Source: Streptococcus sp. Marseille-Q6470
Lineage (GTDB): Bacteria; Bacillota; Bacilli; Lactobacillales; Streptococcaceae
Assembly (NCBI RefSeq): GCF_946902905.1
Contig: NZ_OX336385.1
Location: forward strand, 558,001-622,000
Reading direction: 5' to 3'
Length of the DNA stretch: 64,000 nucleotides
The notes below the pieces were generated by a model. The model did not search any database. It had not been told where the DNA came from and saw nothing but the letters and a program-made list of their open reading frames with translations. How positions within the stretch are numbered: the first letter of the stretch is position 1; each line of letters starts with the position of its first letter. This document shows, piece after piece, positions 20,401 through 30,790 of the stretch. The position numbers and the translations under genes were made by a program.

Positions 20401-23400
20401 AGCATCTACATCAACCTTAGTTTCATCGAAGTCATCAGAAATACTTACTGATTGGATGTTATCCTTGTTGTTAGCGTCAAACTTAGTAGTATCCAACCAT
20501 ACTTGGTAAACCAATTTAGCGCCACGTTTAACAGTCTTAGTATTCAAGTTTTCTTTTTCGTTGTTTGACGCATCGTCCGCATATGGGTTCGCATTTGTGT
20601 CTGCGTACTTATCTGCCAACTCTTTATCATCGTCAAGAAGCTTGTCACCTGTGATATCGAATTTCTCTTCAGAAACAACGTATTTCTCTGGTTGGAACTT
20701 AGGTTCTTCTGGAGGTTTCACAGTGTTATTAAACTCTTTATCTGGCGCGTCTTTAACAGTTGCTACGATTGCCTTAGCAGTACCATCATGGTCTACCTTC
20801 ACTGTAACTGTTGCAACCATATCATCGTAGGTTACTGTTGAATCAGTACCTGCAACCTCTGAAACAGTATAAGTGTAGGTCTTGCCAAGATCATCTTTAC
20901 CAAACTTGAGTGTCTTAAAGGTAATTTTACCTTCTGCATCATTCTGAACAGTTTCAACTGCAACATTGTCTTTCTTAAGAACAAAGCTAAATTCACCAGC
21001 AGCTAGAGTACGACCTTCCAACTTCTTAGTGAACTTGAGATCAACTGTAACAGGTACAGTGTTGACACGTTTTTGAGTTGGTTTTTCAGGTTTTTCTACA
21101 GATTTACTTACTGGGTTGTAGACATGAACGATTTGGTTGGCTTTGTTTTCAATATCAGCTCCTGCCTTAACATCTGCTTTAACAGTAGCTGGGATATCGA
21201 ATTTATAGTAGCGACCAAAGGCGAATTTAGTTGTGTCGATAACTTGAGTATTATCAGCATCACCTAAAGATTTGTTCATAGAAGACTTAGAAGTTGCTGT
21301 GATGACACCATTTTCAACCTTAATGTCAAACTTAGCCGTTACATCTTCGCCAGTTACACTATCATATGCCTTAATATCACTAGCATTAACTGTTACTTTT
21401 CCAGCATCATAAGTATCGGAAATACCAACAGATTGGATATTGTTCTTCTCTGAGAAGTTTCTAGTATCTAACCATACTTGGTAAACTAATTTTTCACCAC
21501 GTTCAACTGTCTTAGTATTGATGTTTTCTGCTTCGTTGTTAGTAGTTTTATCAGCATACGGATCTGCATTCGTTTCTGTGTACTCATCCGTTAACTCGTT
21601 GTCATCATCAACCAACTTAGTACCAGTGATGTCATACTTTTCTTTGTTGAGTACAAATTTTTCTGGTTGGAAAACAGGTGTTTCTGGAGGAGTAATCTTG
21701 TTGTTGAATACTTTATCTTCCTTACCATCAGTTGATGTTCCGTTATCATCTACACCACCAGTTGATGATACGCTTGTTACTGTAGTAAGTGTATGACCGT
21801 TCTTAGCAACCTTAACTGTAATAGTTGCCTTCATCGTATCGTAAGTCATACCAACTTCTTTTGTTGTTGGAATAACTTCTTCTACAGTATAGGTATGTGT
21901 GCCAATTTTCGTATTGTCAAATGACAATTCAGTAAATGTCACTGTACCATCTTTTTTGTTGGCAACAGTTTCAACTTCTTGACCTCTTGAATCTTTAAGA
22001 ACAAAGTTGAATTCTCCGTCTTTAAGTTCACGTCCAGCCAATTTCTTCGTGAAGTCAAATTTAACTTTTACTGGTGCTACTACATAGTTGTTGAAGATCT
22101 TATCATCATCACTTGATTTGAATCCACCTTCAGCACTGTATTTAACAGTTGCTTGCAATTCACCTTTAGAATTCTCAGTTACAGTAACTGTCATGGTAAC
22201 AGTCATTGCGTCATAGTCTACGTCTGTATCAGAACCCTTTTGTTCAGTGATCTTGTATTTATAAGTACCAGCTTTGTTAAAAGTAAGCTTGCTGAATGTA
22301 GCTTTTCCATCCTTGTTGGTAACAGTTTCTTCGTGCTTATCAGGAGTACTTTTCTCTTCTGTTAATTTGAAAGTAAACTCGCCGTCTGTCAAGACACGTC
22401 CGTCCAATTGTTTTTCAACTTCTGGAGTGACTGTTACTGGTTCTTGTTTGACATAGTAATAAATTGGTTGCTTGTATGGTGTCAATGAGTTGAGCAAGTC
22501 AACGTTTGTACCTATTTGTACATATGCACCATTTCCTAATTGACTATTTGGTGAAAGGTGTCCGATACCATCTCCTAAGAATGGTACGAATACCGTTTTA
22601 TACGGTGTATATCCAGCAGCTTTTTGGAAGTCAAATGGAACTTCTACTCCATTAGGATGGTTTACACCGTCATTACCGGTGAAGTCAATTGTGTTAAGAG
22701 GTGATTTCTTAACATTTAATTCTTGTTTGTTATAATCACCAGGTTTAATCGGTTTAGTTTCTGCTAGCAACATGTATCCATCAGTGCTCAATGTACCATC
22801 AGAACGTTTGCTTTGTTGTTTTGGATCTAGAAGATAAACACGAACGACTACAGTTCCATCTTCCCCTACGATTTCTTTAATCCGTTTAATCCCTGCACGC
22901 TCAGCGTCCATGAATTTAGTTCCAACTTTGTAAGGACGACTCACATAACCTGATTTATCGTTTGCATCAGCTGTTTGATACAATTTGTAGCCATCAAATT
23001 GGCGCTCACCAGATGCTGTGAAGTTTTGTCCTTCCATGGCTTTAGTTGTATATCTAGCCAAGTCTACTTCATTACCATTTGGTACGTAATCTTGAACAGT
23101 TTTATCTGTTTTATTAGCGTTAAATGTTGGGTTATTTTTATCAACTACTCTGTAGTAAGTTGTTTTATCAACGAATATTGGAATTTTAGCGTTTGTATCT
23201 GTGATTGTACGACCATTATAAGCTGGTTCTACAACGTTAATAATATCAGTTGATGTACGAGCATTATAAACATCTTGATATAATTTTTGTTCAGCTTCAT
23301 TCTTTGGATTTACTAAAGCTTGAATACTTGCACCAACTTCATAACCTAATTGGATAAATGGTTGGTCAGTTTTACCCGGCCCTGCTCCTGTACCTGGGTT

Positions 23401-24333
23401 GTAATCAACTTGCCAAGTTAGTTCACCATTTGATGCCGTTTTAGTAGTAGTGAATTTTTGAATTCCACTTGTTGCTGTGATTGTTTTTGTTTCTACTACA
23501 TTCCCAGTTGTTTTATCAATTAATTCGACAGTGGTATCTGTAGAAGCATCAAACTTCTTATAAGCACGTGTATAGTAATTTGTATTATAACGTTCGTTAA
23601 ATTTGGTCAAATCTACAATACTGTATGTATACCAATCTCCTTCTTTTCTCGCGTAACCAGCTGGTACATCTTGAGACTTAACAGTTGCCCCGTTAGGATT
23701 AGTAATAGATGGATCAACAGTTTCCCCATCTTTTAAATAAGTGCTAACACTTACTGGTTTAGTGTTGTGATCTCCAGTAACAGCTTCGTCAGTAGTGGCA
23801 CGACGACTACGTACTCTTGGTTTGTTTGATTCATCTATTGCTGGTTTTGCTTCAGTTGCAACTGCTTTCTCTGCTGCTGCTTTTTCTTCTTTTTTAGTTT
23901 CTCCTTCAGCAACTTCTGGTTTTGCTTCTTCTGCTTTTTCTGCTGGTTTAGCAGTTTCTTCTGCAGTAACTCCGCCTTCAGCTGTTGCTGGTTTTGCCTC
24001 TTCTGCTTTTTCTGAAGACACTGGTTCAGATTTAGGATCTTCTGTTTTAACCTCAGATGCTGGTTTTGCTTCTTCAACCTTTTTTGTTTCAGCAAGCTCA
24101 GTTGTTGCAACATTTTCGACAACATTCACTTCCTTCTTAGAGGAATCCTCGATGCCACTATCCTTTTTCACCAACTCTGTCTTCTCTTCAGAACTTGGTT
24201 GCGTAGGAAGTTCAGAAGCTTTTACCGCACCACCATTTGCCAGCATAAAGCTAAGGGTTGTTCCTAAAAATACGGATGCAACACCTACTTTATATTTCCG
24301 CAAAGAAAAACGTTGTTGTTCCTTTCTTATCAT
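17482..24333 (-). CDS. Giant YSIRK/LPXTG adhesin with alternating pilin-isopeptide (FctA-type) and SspB-C2-type domains
   Basis: A 2283-residue cell-wall protein. YSIRK-type signal (RFSLRKYKVGVAS) about 1-40, a Lys/Glu/Ala-rich segment about 45-175, a unique N-terminal domain about 185-630 (probable ligand-binding head), then ten modules: FctA-type at about 632, 756, 1089, 1416, 1743 and 2070, and SspB-C2-type at about 882, 1206, 1533 and 1860. FctA modules carry a KKLxGR Lys, a VEEV/VSEV Glu and an FNN Asn, the residues expected for Lys-Asn isopeptide bonds. C2 modules start with (F/N)QPEKYxL and contain VYQVWLD. A PPT-repeat stalk (about 2182-2240) precedes LPNTG at 2249. The last module pairs repeat every 327 residues. 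No sortase C gene lies nearby, so it is probably a monomeric fibre rather than a polymerised pilin. Ligand unknown. Confidence 0.85.
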   Translation of the reverse strand: MIRKEQQRFSLRKYKVGVASVFLGTTLSFMLANGGAVKASELPTQPSSEEKTELVKKDSGIEDSSKKEVNVVENVATTELAETKKVEEAKPASEVKTEDPKSEPVSSEKAEEAKPATAEGGVTAEETAKPAEKAEEAKPEVAEGETKKEEKAAAEKAVATEAKPAIDESNKPRVRSRRATTDEAVTGDHNTKPVSVSTYLKDGETVDPSITNPNGATVKSQDVPAGYARKEGDWYTYSIVDLTKFNERYNTNYYTRAYKKFDASTDTTVELIDKTTGNVVETKTITATSGIQKFTTTKTASNGELTWQVDYNPGTGAGPGKTDQPFIQLGYEVGASIQALVNPKNEAEQKLYQDVYNARTSTDIINVVEPAYNGRTITDTNAKIPIFVDKTTYYRVVDKNNPTFNANKTDKTVQDYVPNGNEVDLARYTTKAMEGQNFTASGERQFDGYKLYQTADANDKSGYVSRPYKVGTKFMDAERAGIKRIKEIVGEDGTVVVRVYLLDPKQQSKRSDGTLSTDGYMLLAETKPIKPGDYNKQELNVKKSPLNTIDFTGNDGVNHPNGVEVPFDFQKAAGYTPYKTVFVPFLGDGIGHLSPNSQLGNGAYVQIGTNVDLLNSLTPYKQPIYYYVKQEPVTVTPEVEKQLDGRVLTDGEFTFKLTEEKSTPDKHEETVTNKDGKATFSKLTFNKAGTYKYKITEQKGSDTDVDYDAMTVTMTVTVTENSKGELQATVKYSAEGGFKSSDDDKIFNNYVVAPVKVKFDFTKKLAGRELKDGEFNFVLKDSRGQEVETVANKKDGTVTFTELSFDNTKIGTHTYTVEEVIPTTKEVGMTYDTMKATITVKVAKNGHTLTTVTSVSSTGGVDDNGTSTDGKEDKVFNNKITPPETPVFQPEKFVLNKEKYDITGTKLVDDDNELTDEYTETNADPYADKTTNNEAENINTKTVERGEKLVYQVWLDTRNFSEKNNIQSVGISDTYDAGKVTVNASDIKAYDSVTGEDVTAKFDIKVENGVITATSKSSMNKSLGDADNTQVIDTTKFAFGRYYKFDIPATVKADVKAGADIENKANQIVHVYNPVSKSVEKPEKPTQKRVNTVPVTVDLKFTKKLEGRTLAAGEFSFVLKKDNVAVETVQNDAEGKITFKTLKFGKDDLGKTYTYTVSEVAGTDSTVTYDDMVATVTVKVDHDGTAKAIVATVKDAPDKEFNNTVKPPEEPKFQPEKYVVSEEKFDITGDKLLDDDKELADKYADTNANPYADDASNNEKENLNTKTVKRGAKLVYQVWLDTTKFDANNKDNIQSVSISDDFDETKVDVDASAIKAYDSVTGADVTDKFDIKVENGVMTATLKADFTKSLGDADNTQIIDTTKFAFGRYYKFDIPATVKADVKAGADIENTASQLVHYYNPSTKKVEKPVKPTEKRVNSVPIEVEFNFTKKLEGRELKAGEFSFVLKDSEGNEIETVKNDKDGKVKFEPLSFMKGDEGTHKYTVEEVAGTDATVTYDTMKAEITVEISYDGKAKALVKTMTDAPDKEFNNTVTPPEEPKFQPDKYVLDTAKFSITDNKLLDDDSELADKYGDTNTDPYVDKTDNNEAENLNTKTVKRGAKLYYQVWLDTTKFDAANKDNIQSVSISDDFDETKVDVDVSAIKAYDSVTGADVTDKFDIKVENGVMTATLKAGFTKSLGDADDTQIIDTTKFEFGRYYKFDIPATVKSDVEGGVDIENTAAQIVNYYNPSTKKVEKPEKPTEKRVNSVPIEVEFNFTKKLEGRELKAGEFSFVLKDSKGTEIETVQNDKDGKVKFAKLEFTKAQVGTHKYTVEEVKGTDATVTYDSMKAEITVEVKYDGTAKALVKTVTDAPDKEFNNTVTPPETPEFNPEKYILNEEKFDITGTKLLDDDKELTDKVADTNKDPYVDKVDNNEAQNINTQTLHKGDKVVYQVWLDTTKFTEAHNIQSVGITDKYDIENLDVNVADIKAYDSVTGEDVTAKFDISIVDGVITATSKTDLTKSLGDAENTQVIDTAKLAFGRYYKFDILARIKDTAKEGVDIENTASQIVHQYDPTKKSVEKPEKPTKKRVVNIPVKVEFNFTKKLEGRALKAGEFSFVLKDKDGNVIETVSNDAEGKIKFSALEFKRGQEGTYIYHVEEVKGTEAGVEYDKMVATVGVTVTKDGKVLTLTSQMPEDTEFNNKVTPPTPPTPPTPPTPPTPPTPPTPPTPPTPPTPPTPPTPPTPPTPPTPPTPPTPVAPPTPEKPKGRELPNTGEQSKVGLVTLGAALGLVGLGLIAKPKRRED
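17617..17795. repeat. 9-bp tandem repeats coding PPT
   Basis: Units GGCGTTGGC / GGTGTTGGT (plus strand) encode the PPT stalk. The GC-rich third positions stand out from the flanking AT-rich coding sequence. Confidence 0.9.
18755..21690. repeat. About 980-bp direct repeats inside the giant adhesin gene
   Basis: The FctA-C2 module pairs at about 18755-19735, 19736-20715 and 20716-21690 are direct repeats. For example 19313-19490 and 20293-20470 are nearly identical with scattered silent and replacement changes. Intragenic recombination could change module number. Confidence 0.85.
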
Positions 24334-24378
24334 TTGGATATATTCTCCTTTTATATTTTTTTACTATCAGCAGAAGAA

Positions 24379-24407
24379 ATTATACTATATCTGAATATAG
24401 AATACAA
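24379..24407 (-). promoter_or_regulatory. Promoter of the giant adhesin gene
   Basis: TTGTAT (24402-24407), 17-bp spacer, TATAAT (24379-24384) on the minus strand; AAAAGGAG precedes the ATG. Confidence 0.7.
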
Positions 24408-24476
24408 TATTTTTCTCACACCTTAGCAATTCTATCATACCATAAGTCTTACCTAACTTCAAATAATTATGAGCTC

Positions 24477-24491
24477 TTGAAATCGTTTACT
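24477..24491 (+). promoter_or_regulatory. Full-consensus cre site upstream of the giant adhesin
   Basis: TTGAAATCGTTTACT matches WTGnAAnCGnWnnCW at every defined position. It lies about 70 bp upstream of the adhesin -35 box. The rest of 24411-24677 is AT-rich; I see no gene in it. Confidence 0.55.
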
Positions 24492-24677
24492 TCGTTATAT
24501 TTTAGACCTTTTAAACCTACTCTAATTTATTATATATACTTATATGCAAATGTACATCATCCTATATTATGTCTATTTTTTTAAATAAATAAATCTAAAA
24601 TTATACTATTTTTATATATTTACTCATGCGTTGGTTTTACATATAATTTTTTGTGAAAAATGATAGCAACGCTTTCA

Positions 24678-24710
24678 ACAAAAAAAGATTCTCTTACGAG
24701 AATCTTTTTA
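24678..24710 (-). terminator. Terminator after carB
   Basis: AAAAGATTCTC-TTAC-GAGAATCTTTTT, with T runs on both sides, so it may work in both directions. Confidence 0.88.
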
Positions 24711-24713
24711 ATC

Positions 24714-27700
24714 CTAGATAGCCTCTGTAACAAAACTTCTGCTTTCTAAAACTTTTAACATCGCATCTGCTGTGTCTAGAGCTGTAAATAGTGGAACTCC
24801 ATGTTCAATTGCTGAACGACGGATTTGTTCTCCATCTTCATCAGCTGTCCGTTTGGTACCAACTGTGTTGATGATAGCTTGAATTTTTCCTTTGCGAACG
24901 TAGCTTGGGATATCGTGTTCATCATCACCAATCTTTCCAACGAGTTGTGCCTGCAATCCATGACTTGCAAAGAAGTCAGCTGTTCCTTCAGTTGCAAGGA
25001 TTCCATAGCCAATATTTTGGAAACGACGAGCTAAATCTAAAGCTTCTTCTTTTGCATCATCCGCGATGGTAAAGACAACATTCCCAAAGGTTGGCAAGTG
25101 AAGATAAGAAGCTTCAAAGGCCTTGTAGAGAGCTTTTTCAAGAGTGGTATCAGAACCCATGACTTCCCCTGTTGACTTCATTTCAGGGCCAAGAAGGCTG
25201 TCTACCTTAGCTAGCTTGGTAAAGGAGAAGACTGGCGCCTTGATATGAACGCGACTACTTTCAGGGTAAAGTCCATCTTGGTAACCAAGTTCTTCGAGAC
25301 TTTGACCAAGAATTAACTTAGTCGCTACCTGAGCCATTGGGATGTTAGTTACTTTTGAAAGGAATGGAACGGTACGACTGGCACGAGGGTTCACTTCAAT
25401 AACATAGACTTTCTCATCCTTGATAACAAACTGAATGTTCATCATCCCAAGACAGTTGAGGCCAATCGCAAGACGTTTAGTATAGTCTGCGATAGTTTCT
25501 TGCACCTTTTGCGACAAGGTTTGTGGAGGATAAACAGCCATGGAGTCACCTGAGTGGACCCCAGCACGTTCGATATGCTCCATGATACCTGGAATGAGAA
25601 CATTTTTTCCGTCTGAAATGGCATCGACTTCACACTCTTGTCCGACGATATAAGAGTCAACAAGAACAGGATGGTCTGGACTTGCCTTAACCGCAGTACG
25701 CATGTAAGAACGAAGATCATCTTCATTCTCAACGATTTCCATAGCACGTCCACCCAAAACATATGAAGGGCGAACGAGAACTGGGAAACCAATTTTACGT
25801 GCAGCAAGTACTGCTTCTTCTTCATTGGTTGCTGTTTGTCCAGGAGGTTGTGGAATATCCAAGTCTTTGAGGGCTTGTTCGAAGAGGTCACGGTCTTCCG
25901 CACGGTCCAAGTCCGCAACTTGAGTACCAAGGATAGTCACCCCAGCTTTTGCTAATGGCTCAGCAAGGTTGATAGCTGTTTGACCACCAAATTGAACGAT
26001 AACACCTTTTGGTTGCTCTAAGTCGATAACATTCATAACATCTTCGAACGTTAATGGTTCAAAGTAGAGTTTATCAGATACAGAGAAGTCGGTTGAGACT
26101 GTTTCTGGGTTTGAGTTCATGATGATGGCTTCGTAGCCAGCAGCTTGAATTGCCTTAACTGAGTGAACAGTCGCGTAGTCAAACTCAACCCCTTGACCGA
26201 TACGGATTGGACCAGAACCTAGGACCAGTACAGATTCCTTTTCAGACTTGATGGATTCGTTTTCCCAACCATAGGTTGAATAGAAGTATGGAGTTTCTGA
26301 CTCAAATTCTGCTGCACAAGTATCAACCATCTTGTAAACTGGGACAATCTTGTTTTCCAAACGTAGTTGGCGAACTTGGTCAGCTGTAGTATTCCAGAGT
26401 TCAGCAATCTTACGATCTGAGAAACCATTGAGTTTTGCCGTTTTTAGGACTGCTACATCTTGAGGATGTGCGCCCAATTCTTGTTCAATTTCAAAGATAT
26501 GCAAAAGTTTATCAAGGTAGAAGATATCGATTTTTGTAAGCTCACCAATTTCCTCAGGTGTATAACCACGACGAATGGCTTCTGATACGTAGAAGAGACG
26601 GTCATCTTGAGCCTTAACAACCTTTTCAATCAAGGCATCATCTGAAACATCTGCAAGCTCAGGCATTTCATTGTGGTGAACCCCAATTTCAAGTGAGCGA
26701 CAAGCTTTAAGGAGAGATTCCTCGATGTTCCGACCGATGGCCATAACTTCTCCAGTCGCCTTCATCTGAGTACCAAGACGGCGTTCACCCTTTTCAAACT
26801 TGTCAAATGGGAAACGTGGAATCTTGGCAACCACGTAGTCAAGGGCTGGCTCAAACATAGCATAGGTTGAACCTGTAACTGGGTTGATGACCTCATCCAA
26901 GGTCAAACCGATGGCAATCTTAGCAGCCAATTTAGCGATTGGATAACCTGTCGCCTTAGAAGCAAGGGCTGACGAACGTGATACACGAGGGTTTACTTCG
27001 ATAACATAGTACTTGAAGCTATGCGGATCAAGGGCTAGCTGAACGTTACATCCACCTTCAATCTTGAGGGCACGAATAATGCTCAAGCTCGCGTCACGTA
27101 GCATTTGGTTTTCATAATCTGACATGGTTTGCGCAGGGGCAAATACGATGGAATCCCCTGTATGAATCCCGACTGGGTCAAAGTTTTCCATGTTACATAC
27201 AACAAGGGCATTGTCAGCTGAGTCACGCATGACCTCATACTCAATTTCCTTGAAACCAGCAATGGAACGTTCAATCAAACACTGGGTAACAGGTGACAAC
27301 TTCAAACCATTTTCAGCAATTTCTCGCAATTCTTCTTCGTTGGCACACATACCACCACCAGTACCACCTAGAGTAAAGGCTGGGCGGACGATAACTGGGT
27401 AGCCAATAGTTGCTGCAAAGGCAACTGCTTCCTCTACTGTGTTGACAATTTCTGATTCTGGAATTGGTTGCTTGAGTTCTTCCATCAATTGTTTAAAGAG
27501 ATCACGGTCCTCCGCTTGATCAATGGCAGACAATTTAGTCCCGAGAAGTTCTACTCCCAATTCATCAAGAATACCGTTTTTAGACAATTCCATGGCCATA
27601 TTAAGCCCTGTTTGACCTCCAAGAGTTGGAAGCAAAGCATCTGGACGTTCCTTACGGAGAATACGAGTCACAAACTCGAGTGTGATTGGCTCGATATAAA

Positions 27701-27890
27701 CCTTGTCTGCAATTTCCTTATCAGTCATGATGGTTGCAGGGTTTGAGTTTACCAAGACAACCTCGTATCCTTCTTCTTTCAAAGACAAGCAAGCCTGGGT
27801 TCCAGCATAGTCAAACTCAGCAGCCTGACCAATAATAATCGGACCAGAACCAATCACCATAATTTTTTGAATATCAGTACGTTTAGGCAT
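24714..27890 (-). CDS. carB: Carbamoyl-phosphate synthase large subunit
   Basis: CarB makes carbamoyl phosphate from bicarbonate, ATP and ammonia channelled from CarA, for pyrimidine and arginine synthesis. The 1058 residues are the full family length, with the tandem halves each opening in a nucleotide-binding strand ([14 protein letters not shown] near the start, [20 protein letters not shown] at about 555) and each with an ATP-grasp; the C-terminal MGS-like allosteric domain is present. No Shine-Dalgarno is visible before the ATG at 27890, which is unusual for this window; the 200-bp carA-carB spacer instead folds into several hairpins, one of them PyrR-like. Confidence 0.97.
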   Translation of the reverse strand: MPKRTDIQKIMVIGSGPIIIGQAAEFDYAGTQACLSLKEEGYEVVLVNSNPATIMTDKEIADKVYIEPITLEFVTRILRKERPDALLPTLGGQTGLNMAMELSKNGILDELGVELLGTKLSAIDQAEDRDLFKQLMEELKQPIPESEIVNTVEEAVAFAATIGYPVIVRPAFTLGGTGGGMCANEEELREIAENGLKLSPVTQCLIERSIAGFKEIEYEVMRDSADNALVVCNMENFDPVGIHTGDSIVFAPAQTMSDYENQMLRDASLSIIRALKIEGGCNVQLALDPHSFKYYVIEVNPRVSRSSALASKATGYPIAKLAAKIAIGLTLDEVINPVTGSTYAMFEPALDYVVAKIPRFPFDKFEKGERRLGTQMKATGEVMAIGRNIEESLLKACRSLEIGVHHNEMPELADVSDDALIEKVVKAQDDRLFYVSEAIRRGYTPEEIGELTKIDIFYLDKLLHIFEIEQELGAHPQDVAVLKTAKLNGFSDRKIAELWNTTADQVRQLRLENKIVPVYKMVDTCAAEFESETPYFYSTYGWENESIKSEKESVLVLGSGPIRIGQGVEFDYATVHSVKAIQAAGYEAIIMNSNPETVSTDFSVSDKLYFEPLTFEDVMNVIDLEQPKGVIVQFGGQTAINLAEPLAKAGVTILGTQVADLDRAEDRDLFEQALKDLDIPQPPGQTATNEEEAVLAARKIGFPVLVRPSYVLGGRAMEIVENEDDLRSYMRTAVKASPDHPVLVDSYIVGQECEVDAISDGKNVLIPGIMEHIERAGVHSGDSMAVYPPQTLSQKVQETIADYTKRLAIGLNCLGMMNIQFVIKDEKVYVIEVNPRASRTVPFLSKVTNIPMAQVATKLILGQSLEELGYQDGLYPESSRVHIKAPVFSFTKLAKVDSLLGPEMKSTGEVMGSDTTLEKALYKAFEASYLHLPTFGNVVFTIADDAKEEALDLARRFQNIGYGILATEGTADFFASHGLQAQLVGKIGDDEHDIPSYVRKGKIQAIINTVGTKRTADEDGEQIRRSAIEHGVPLFTALDTADAMLKVLESRSFVTEAI

Positions 27891-27914
27891 TTATAAGATA
27901 TTAAGGGCGTCAAG

Positions 27915-27988
27915 CGGACAAAGCTAAAATAGGAGTTATGACGAAGAACTGTCAGTTCTAGTTATAACTATCTTTTTAGCACCGTCCG
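27915..27988 (-). promoter_or_regulatory. Long hairpin directly upstream of carB
   Basis: On the transcript, CGGAC-GGU-GCUAAAA pairs with UUUUAGC-UUU-GUCCG and encloses AGUUAU/AUAACU and AGAACUG/CAGUUCU stems. Its 5' arm (27984-27988) is also the 3' arm of the hairpin at 27984-28018, so the two exclude each other. There is no U tract after it; the carB ATG is about 25 nt downstream. Confidence 0.5.
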
Positions 27989-28018
27989 TAGCCCGTATTC
28001 AGTTCAGCAAATACGGAC
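27984..28018 (-). promoter_or_regulatory. Competing hairpin in the carA-carB spacer
   Basis: GUCCGU (28018-28013) pairs with ACGGAC (27989-27984), with an inner UAUU/AAUA extension. It shares its 3' arm with the long hairpin downstream. Confidence 0.45.
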
Positions 28019-28031
28019 CACCCTTCTCCTT

Positions 28032-28066
28032 TCTATTCGTCGCCTCACAGAGCGACATTAAATAAA
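28032..28066 (-). promoter_or_regulatory. PyrR binding-loop-like RNA element in the carA-carB spacer
   Basis: Lower stem UUUAUU/AAUAGA, 5' bulge UAAU, 6-bp upper stem GUCGCU/GGCGAC, hexaloop CUGUGA (fits CNGNGA), 3' bulge G. The same architecture occurs in the pyrR and uracil permease leaders. It begins about 25 nt after the carA stop codon. Confidence 0.6.
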
Positions 28067-28091
28067 TTCTCCGACGATTTCACACTCGTCA

Positions 28092-29171
28092 TTATTTTGT
28101 TTGTTTAAAGGCTTCCATCATCTCGATGAATTCATCAAATAGATAACTTGCATCGTGAGGACCAGGAGCTGCGTCTGGGTGAAATTGCACAGAGAAACCT
28201 GGTTGGTATCTGTGGCGTACCCCTTCAACTGACTTATCATTAATTTCTTCATGGGTGATAATTAAGTGCTCTGGTAAATCCTCACGGCTAACGGCGTAAC
28301 CATGGTTTTGACTAGTAAAGTCCACTCGCCCAGTTGCAATTTCGCGTACAGCGTGGTTAAATCCACGGTGACCAAACTTCATCTTGTAAGTCTTTGCACC
28401 ATTTGCCATGGCAAAGAGCTGGTGCCCCATACAAATACCAAAGATTGGAATTTTCCCGAGAATCCCACGAATCATATCAAGTGCTTCTGGTACATCTTCT
28501 GGATTTCCCGGTCCATTTGACAACATAACTCCGTCAGGATTCAAATGTAGGATTTCCTCAGCTGTAGTTGTGTATGGAACTACAGTCACGTTACAATCAC
28601 GTTTTGAAAGTTCTCGTAAAATAGAATGCTTAAGGCCAAAGTCTACTAGAACAACACTCAAACCAACTCCTGGAGCTGGATAAGAAGTCTTGGTAGAAAC
28701 TTGTCTGATATTATCAGTCGGTAAAACAGTCGCTTTAAGTTGATCAGCAACATGATCCATACTGTCTCCAGCGTGTGTCAAGGTTGCTCGCATGGTTCCA
28801 TGTTTACGGATAATCTTTGTAAGCGCACGTGTATCAATTCCTGAAATACCAGGAATTTTCTTAGCTTTCAAGAACTCATCCAGCGTCATTTGATTCCGCC
28901 AGTTACTTGCTCTACGTGCCTCTTCGAAGACTACAACACCCTTACAGGTTGGGCTGATAGATTCGTAGTCATCACGGTTAATCCCATAATTCCCCACCAA
29001 TGGATAAGTGAAGGTCAAAATTTGTCCATTATAAGACTGGTCTGTAATGGATTCTTGATAGCCTGTCATCCCTGTATTAAAGACGATTTCCCCTGTTACA
29101 TCAATATCTGCACCGAAGGCTTTACCTTCAAAAACTGTGCCATCTTCTAAAACTAGAAGTCGTTTTGTCAT
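28092..29171 (-). CDS. carA: Carbamoyl-phosphate synthase small (glutaminase) subunit
   Basis: CarA releases ammonia from glutamine for CarB. The 359-residue protein has the N-terminal CPSase small-chain domain ([16 protein letters not shown]) and a C-terminal class I glutamine amidotransferase domain with the nucleophile elbow GICMGHQ and the HPDAAPGP region carrying the catalytic His. It lies between pyrB and carB in the pyr operon. AGAGGTGAG precedes the ATG, and a PyrR-like hairpin sits directly upstream of that ribosome-binding site. Confidence 0.97.
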   Translation of the reverse strand: MTKRLLVLEDGTVFEGKAFGADIDVTGEIVFNTGMTGYQESITDQSYNGQILTFTYPLVGNYGINRDDYESISPTCKGVVVFEEARRASNWRNQMTLDEFLKAKKIPGISGIDTRALTKIIRKHGTMRATLTHAGDSMDHVADQLKATVLPTDNIRQVSTKTSYPAPGVGLSVVLVDFGLKHSILRELSKRDCNVTVVPYTTTAEEILHLNPDGVMLSNGPGNPEDVPEALDMIRGILGKIPIFGICMGHQLFAMANGAKTYKMKFGHRGFNHAVREIATGRVDFTSQNHGYAVSREDLPEHLIITHEEINDKSVEGVRHRYQPGFSVQFHPDAAPGPHDASYLFDEFIEMMEAFKQTK

Positions 29172-29183
29172 ATTCTCACCTCT

Positions 29184-29211
29184 CGTGGACGCTCACTGGC
29201 GTCTTTTAACG
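29184..29211 (-). promoter_or_regulatory. PyrR binding-loop-like hairpin at the carA translation start
   Basis: Upper stem GACGC/GCGUC with hexaloop CAGUGA (CNGNGA), 5' bulge UAAAA, and a short lower stem CGU/ACG. The 3' side abuts the carA Shine-Dalgarno (about 29175-29183), so PyrR binding here could affect carA translation. Confidence 0.5.
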
Positions 29212-29220
29212 TTTTGTGTC

Positions 29221-30144
29221 TTATTTGGCTTTTCTACTTGCCAATACGGATTCTAAAATTGCCATTCGAACAAAGACTCCATTGGTCATTTGTTGGACAA
29301 TACGTGACTTTGGAGCTTCAACCAAGTGGTCAGCAATTTCTACATCCCGATTTACTGGAGCTGGATGCATAATGATTGCTTCTTCTTTTAATCGATTATA
29401 GCGCTCTTGGTTCAAGCCATGTTGAGCATGATAATCTTCTTTTGAGAAGATTACTCCACTTTCGTGGCGTTCATGTTGAACCCGAAGCAACATCAAAACA
29501 TCCACCTGGTCAACAATCTCATCAATGGTTACAAACTGTCCATAGTCCGCAAATTCTTGACTTCGCCACTCTTCAGGTCCTGCAAAGTAGAGCTCTGCAC
29601 CTAAACGTTTCAAAATCTGCATATTGGATTTGGCAACTCGTGAGTGGTCCAAGTCTCCAGCAATCGCGACCTTGAGTCCTTCAAAATGTCCGAATTCTTC
29701 GTAAATGGTCATTAAATCAAGCAGACTCTGACTAGGATGTTGTCCTGATCCGTCGCCACCGTTGATAATCGAAGTCGTGATCGTCGGACTCGCAATCAAT
29801 TCTCTGTAGTAATCAACCTCTGGGTGCCGAATAACGCAGACATCTACACCAAGTGCTGACAAAGTCAGGATGGTATCATAGAGTGTCTCACCCTTGTTGA
29901 CTGAACTTGTCTTTACATCAAAGTCAAGTCGTTCCAATCCTAGTTTGATCTCAGCAACTTCAAATGATTTATGCGTTCTTGTCGAATTTTCAAAGAAAAG
30001 ATTTGAAACAATGGGATGGTCTTCGTAAGGCAACTGAGCTCCATTTTTAAACTCAATCCCTCGTTTAATCAATTTCATAACCTGATCCACAGTGAGATCT
30101 TCCATGGACACCACATGTTTCATTGCTTGTTGATTTTCTGACAT
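29221..30144 (-). CDS. pyrB: Aspartate carbamoyltransferase catalytic subunit
   Basis: PyrB condenses carbamoyl phosphate with aspartate to carbamoyl aspartate, the committed pyrimidine step. The carbamoyl-phosphate loop [13 protein letters not shown] is present, as are HPSQSLLDL and the C-terminal [12 protein letters not shown] motif. Length 307 is typical of Firmicutes. The gene is 17 bp downstream of pyrR with AAAGGAG before the ATG. No pyrI regulatory-subunit gene is present, as usual in this group. Confidence 0.97.
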   Translation of the reverse strand: MSENQQAMKHVVSMEDLTVDQVMKLIKRGIEFKNGAQLPYEDHPIVSNLFFENSTRTHKSFEVAEIKLGLERLDFDVKTSSVNKGETLYDTILTLSALGVDVCVIRHPEVDYYRELIASPTITTSIINGGDGSGQHPSQSLLDLMTIYEEFGHFEGLKVAIAGDLDHSRVAKSNMQILKRLGAELYFAGPEEWRSQEFADYGQFVTIDEIVDQVDVLMLLRVQHERHESGVIFSKEDYHAQHGLNQERYNRLKEEAIIMHPAPVNRDVEIADHLVEAPKSRIVQQMTNGVFVRMAILESVLASRKAK

Positions 30145-30161
30145 GGCTACTCCTTTAGCTA

Positions 30162-30749
<588 letters not shown>

Positions 30750-30790
30750 TTACTGTAAACAGTATAGACTTACCCTTCTACTTAATCCAG

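Noticed and set aside
17482..24333. Sortase-assembled pilus backbone
   Set aside because: FctA-type domains are present, but no class C sortase, tip or base pilin gene is adjacent, and the protein is far larger than a pilin.
24661..24680. Second cre site near the carB terminator
   Set aside because: ATAGCAACGCTTTCA misses two defined positions of the consensus.
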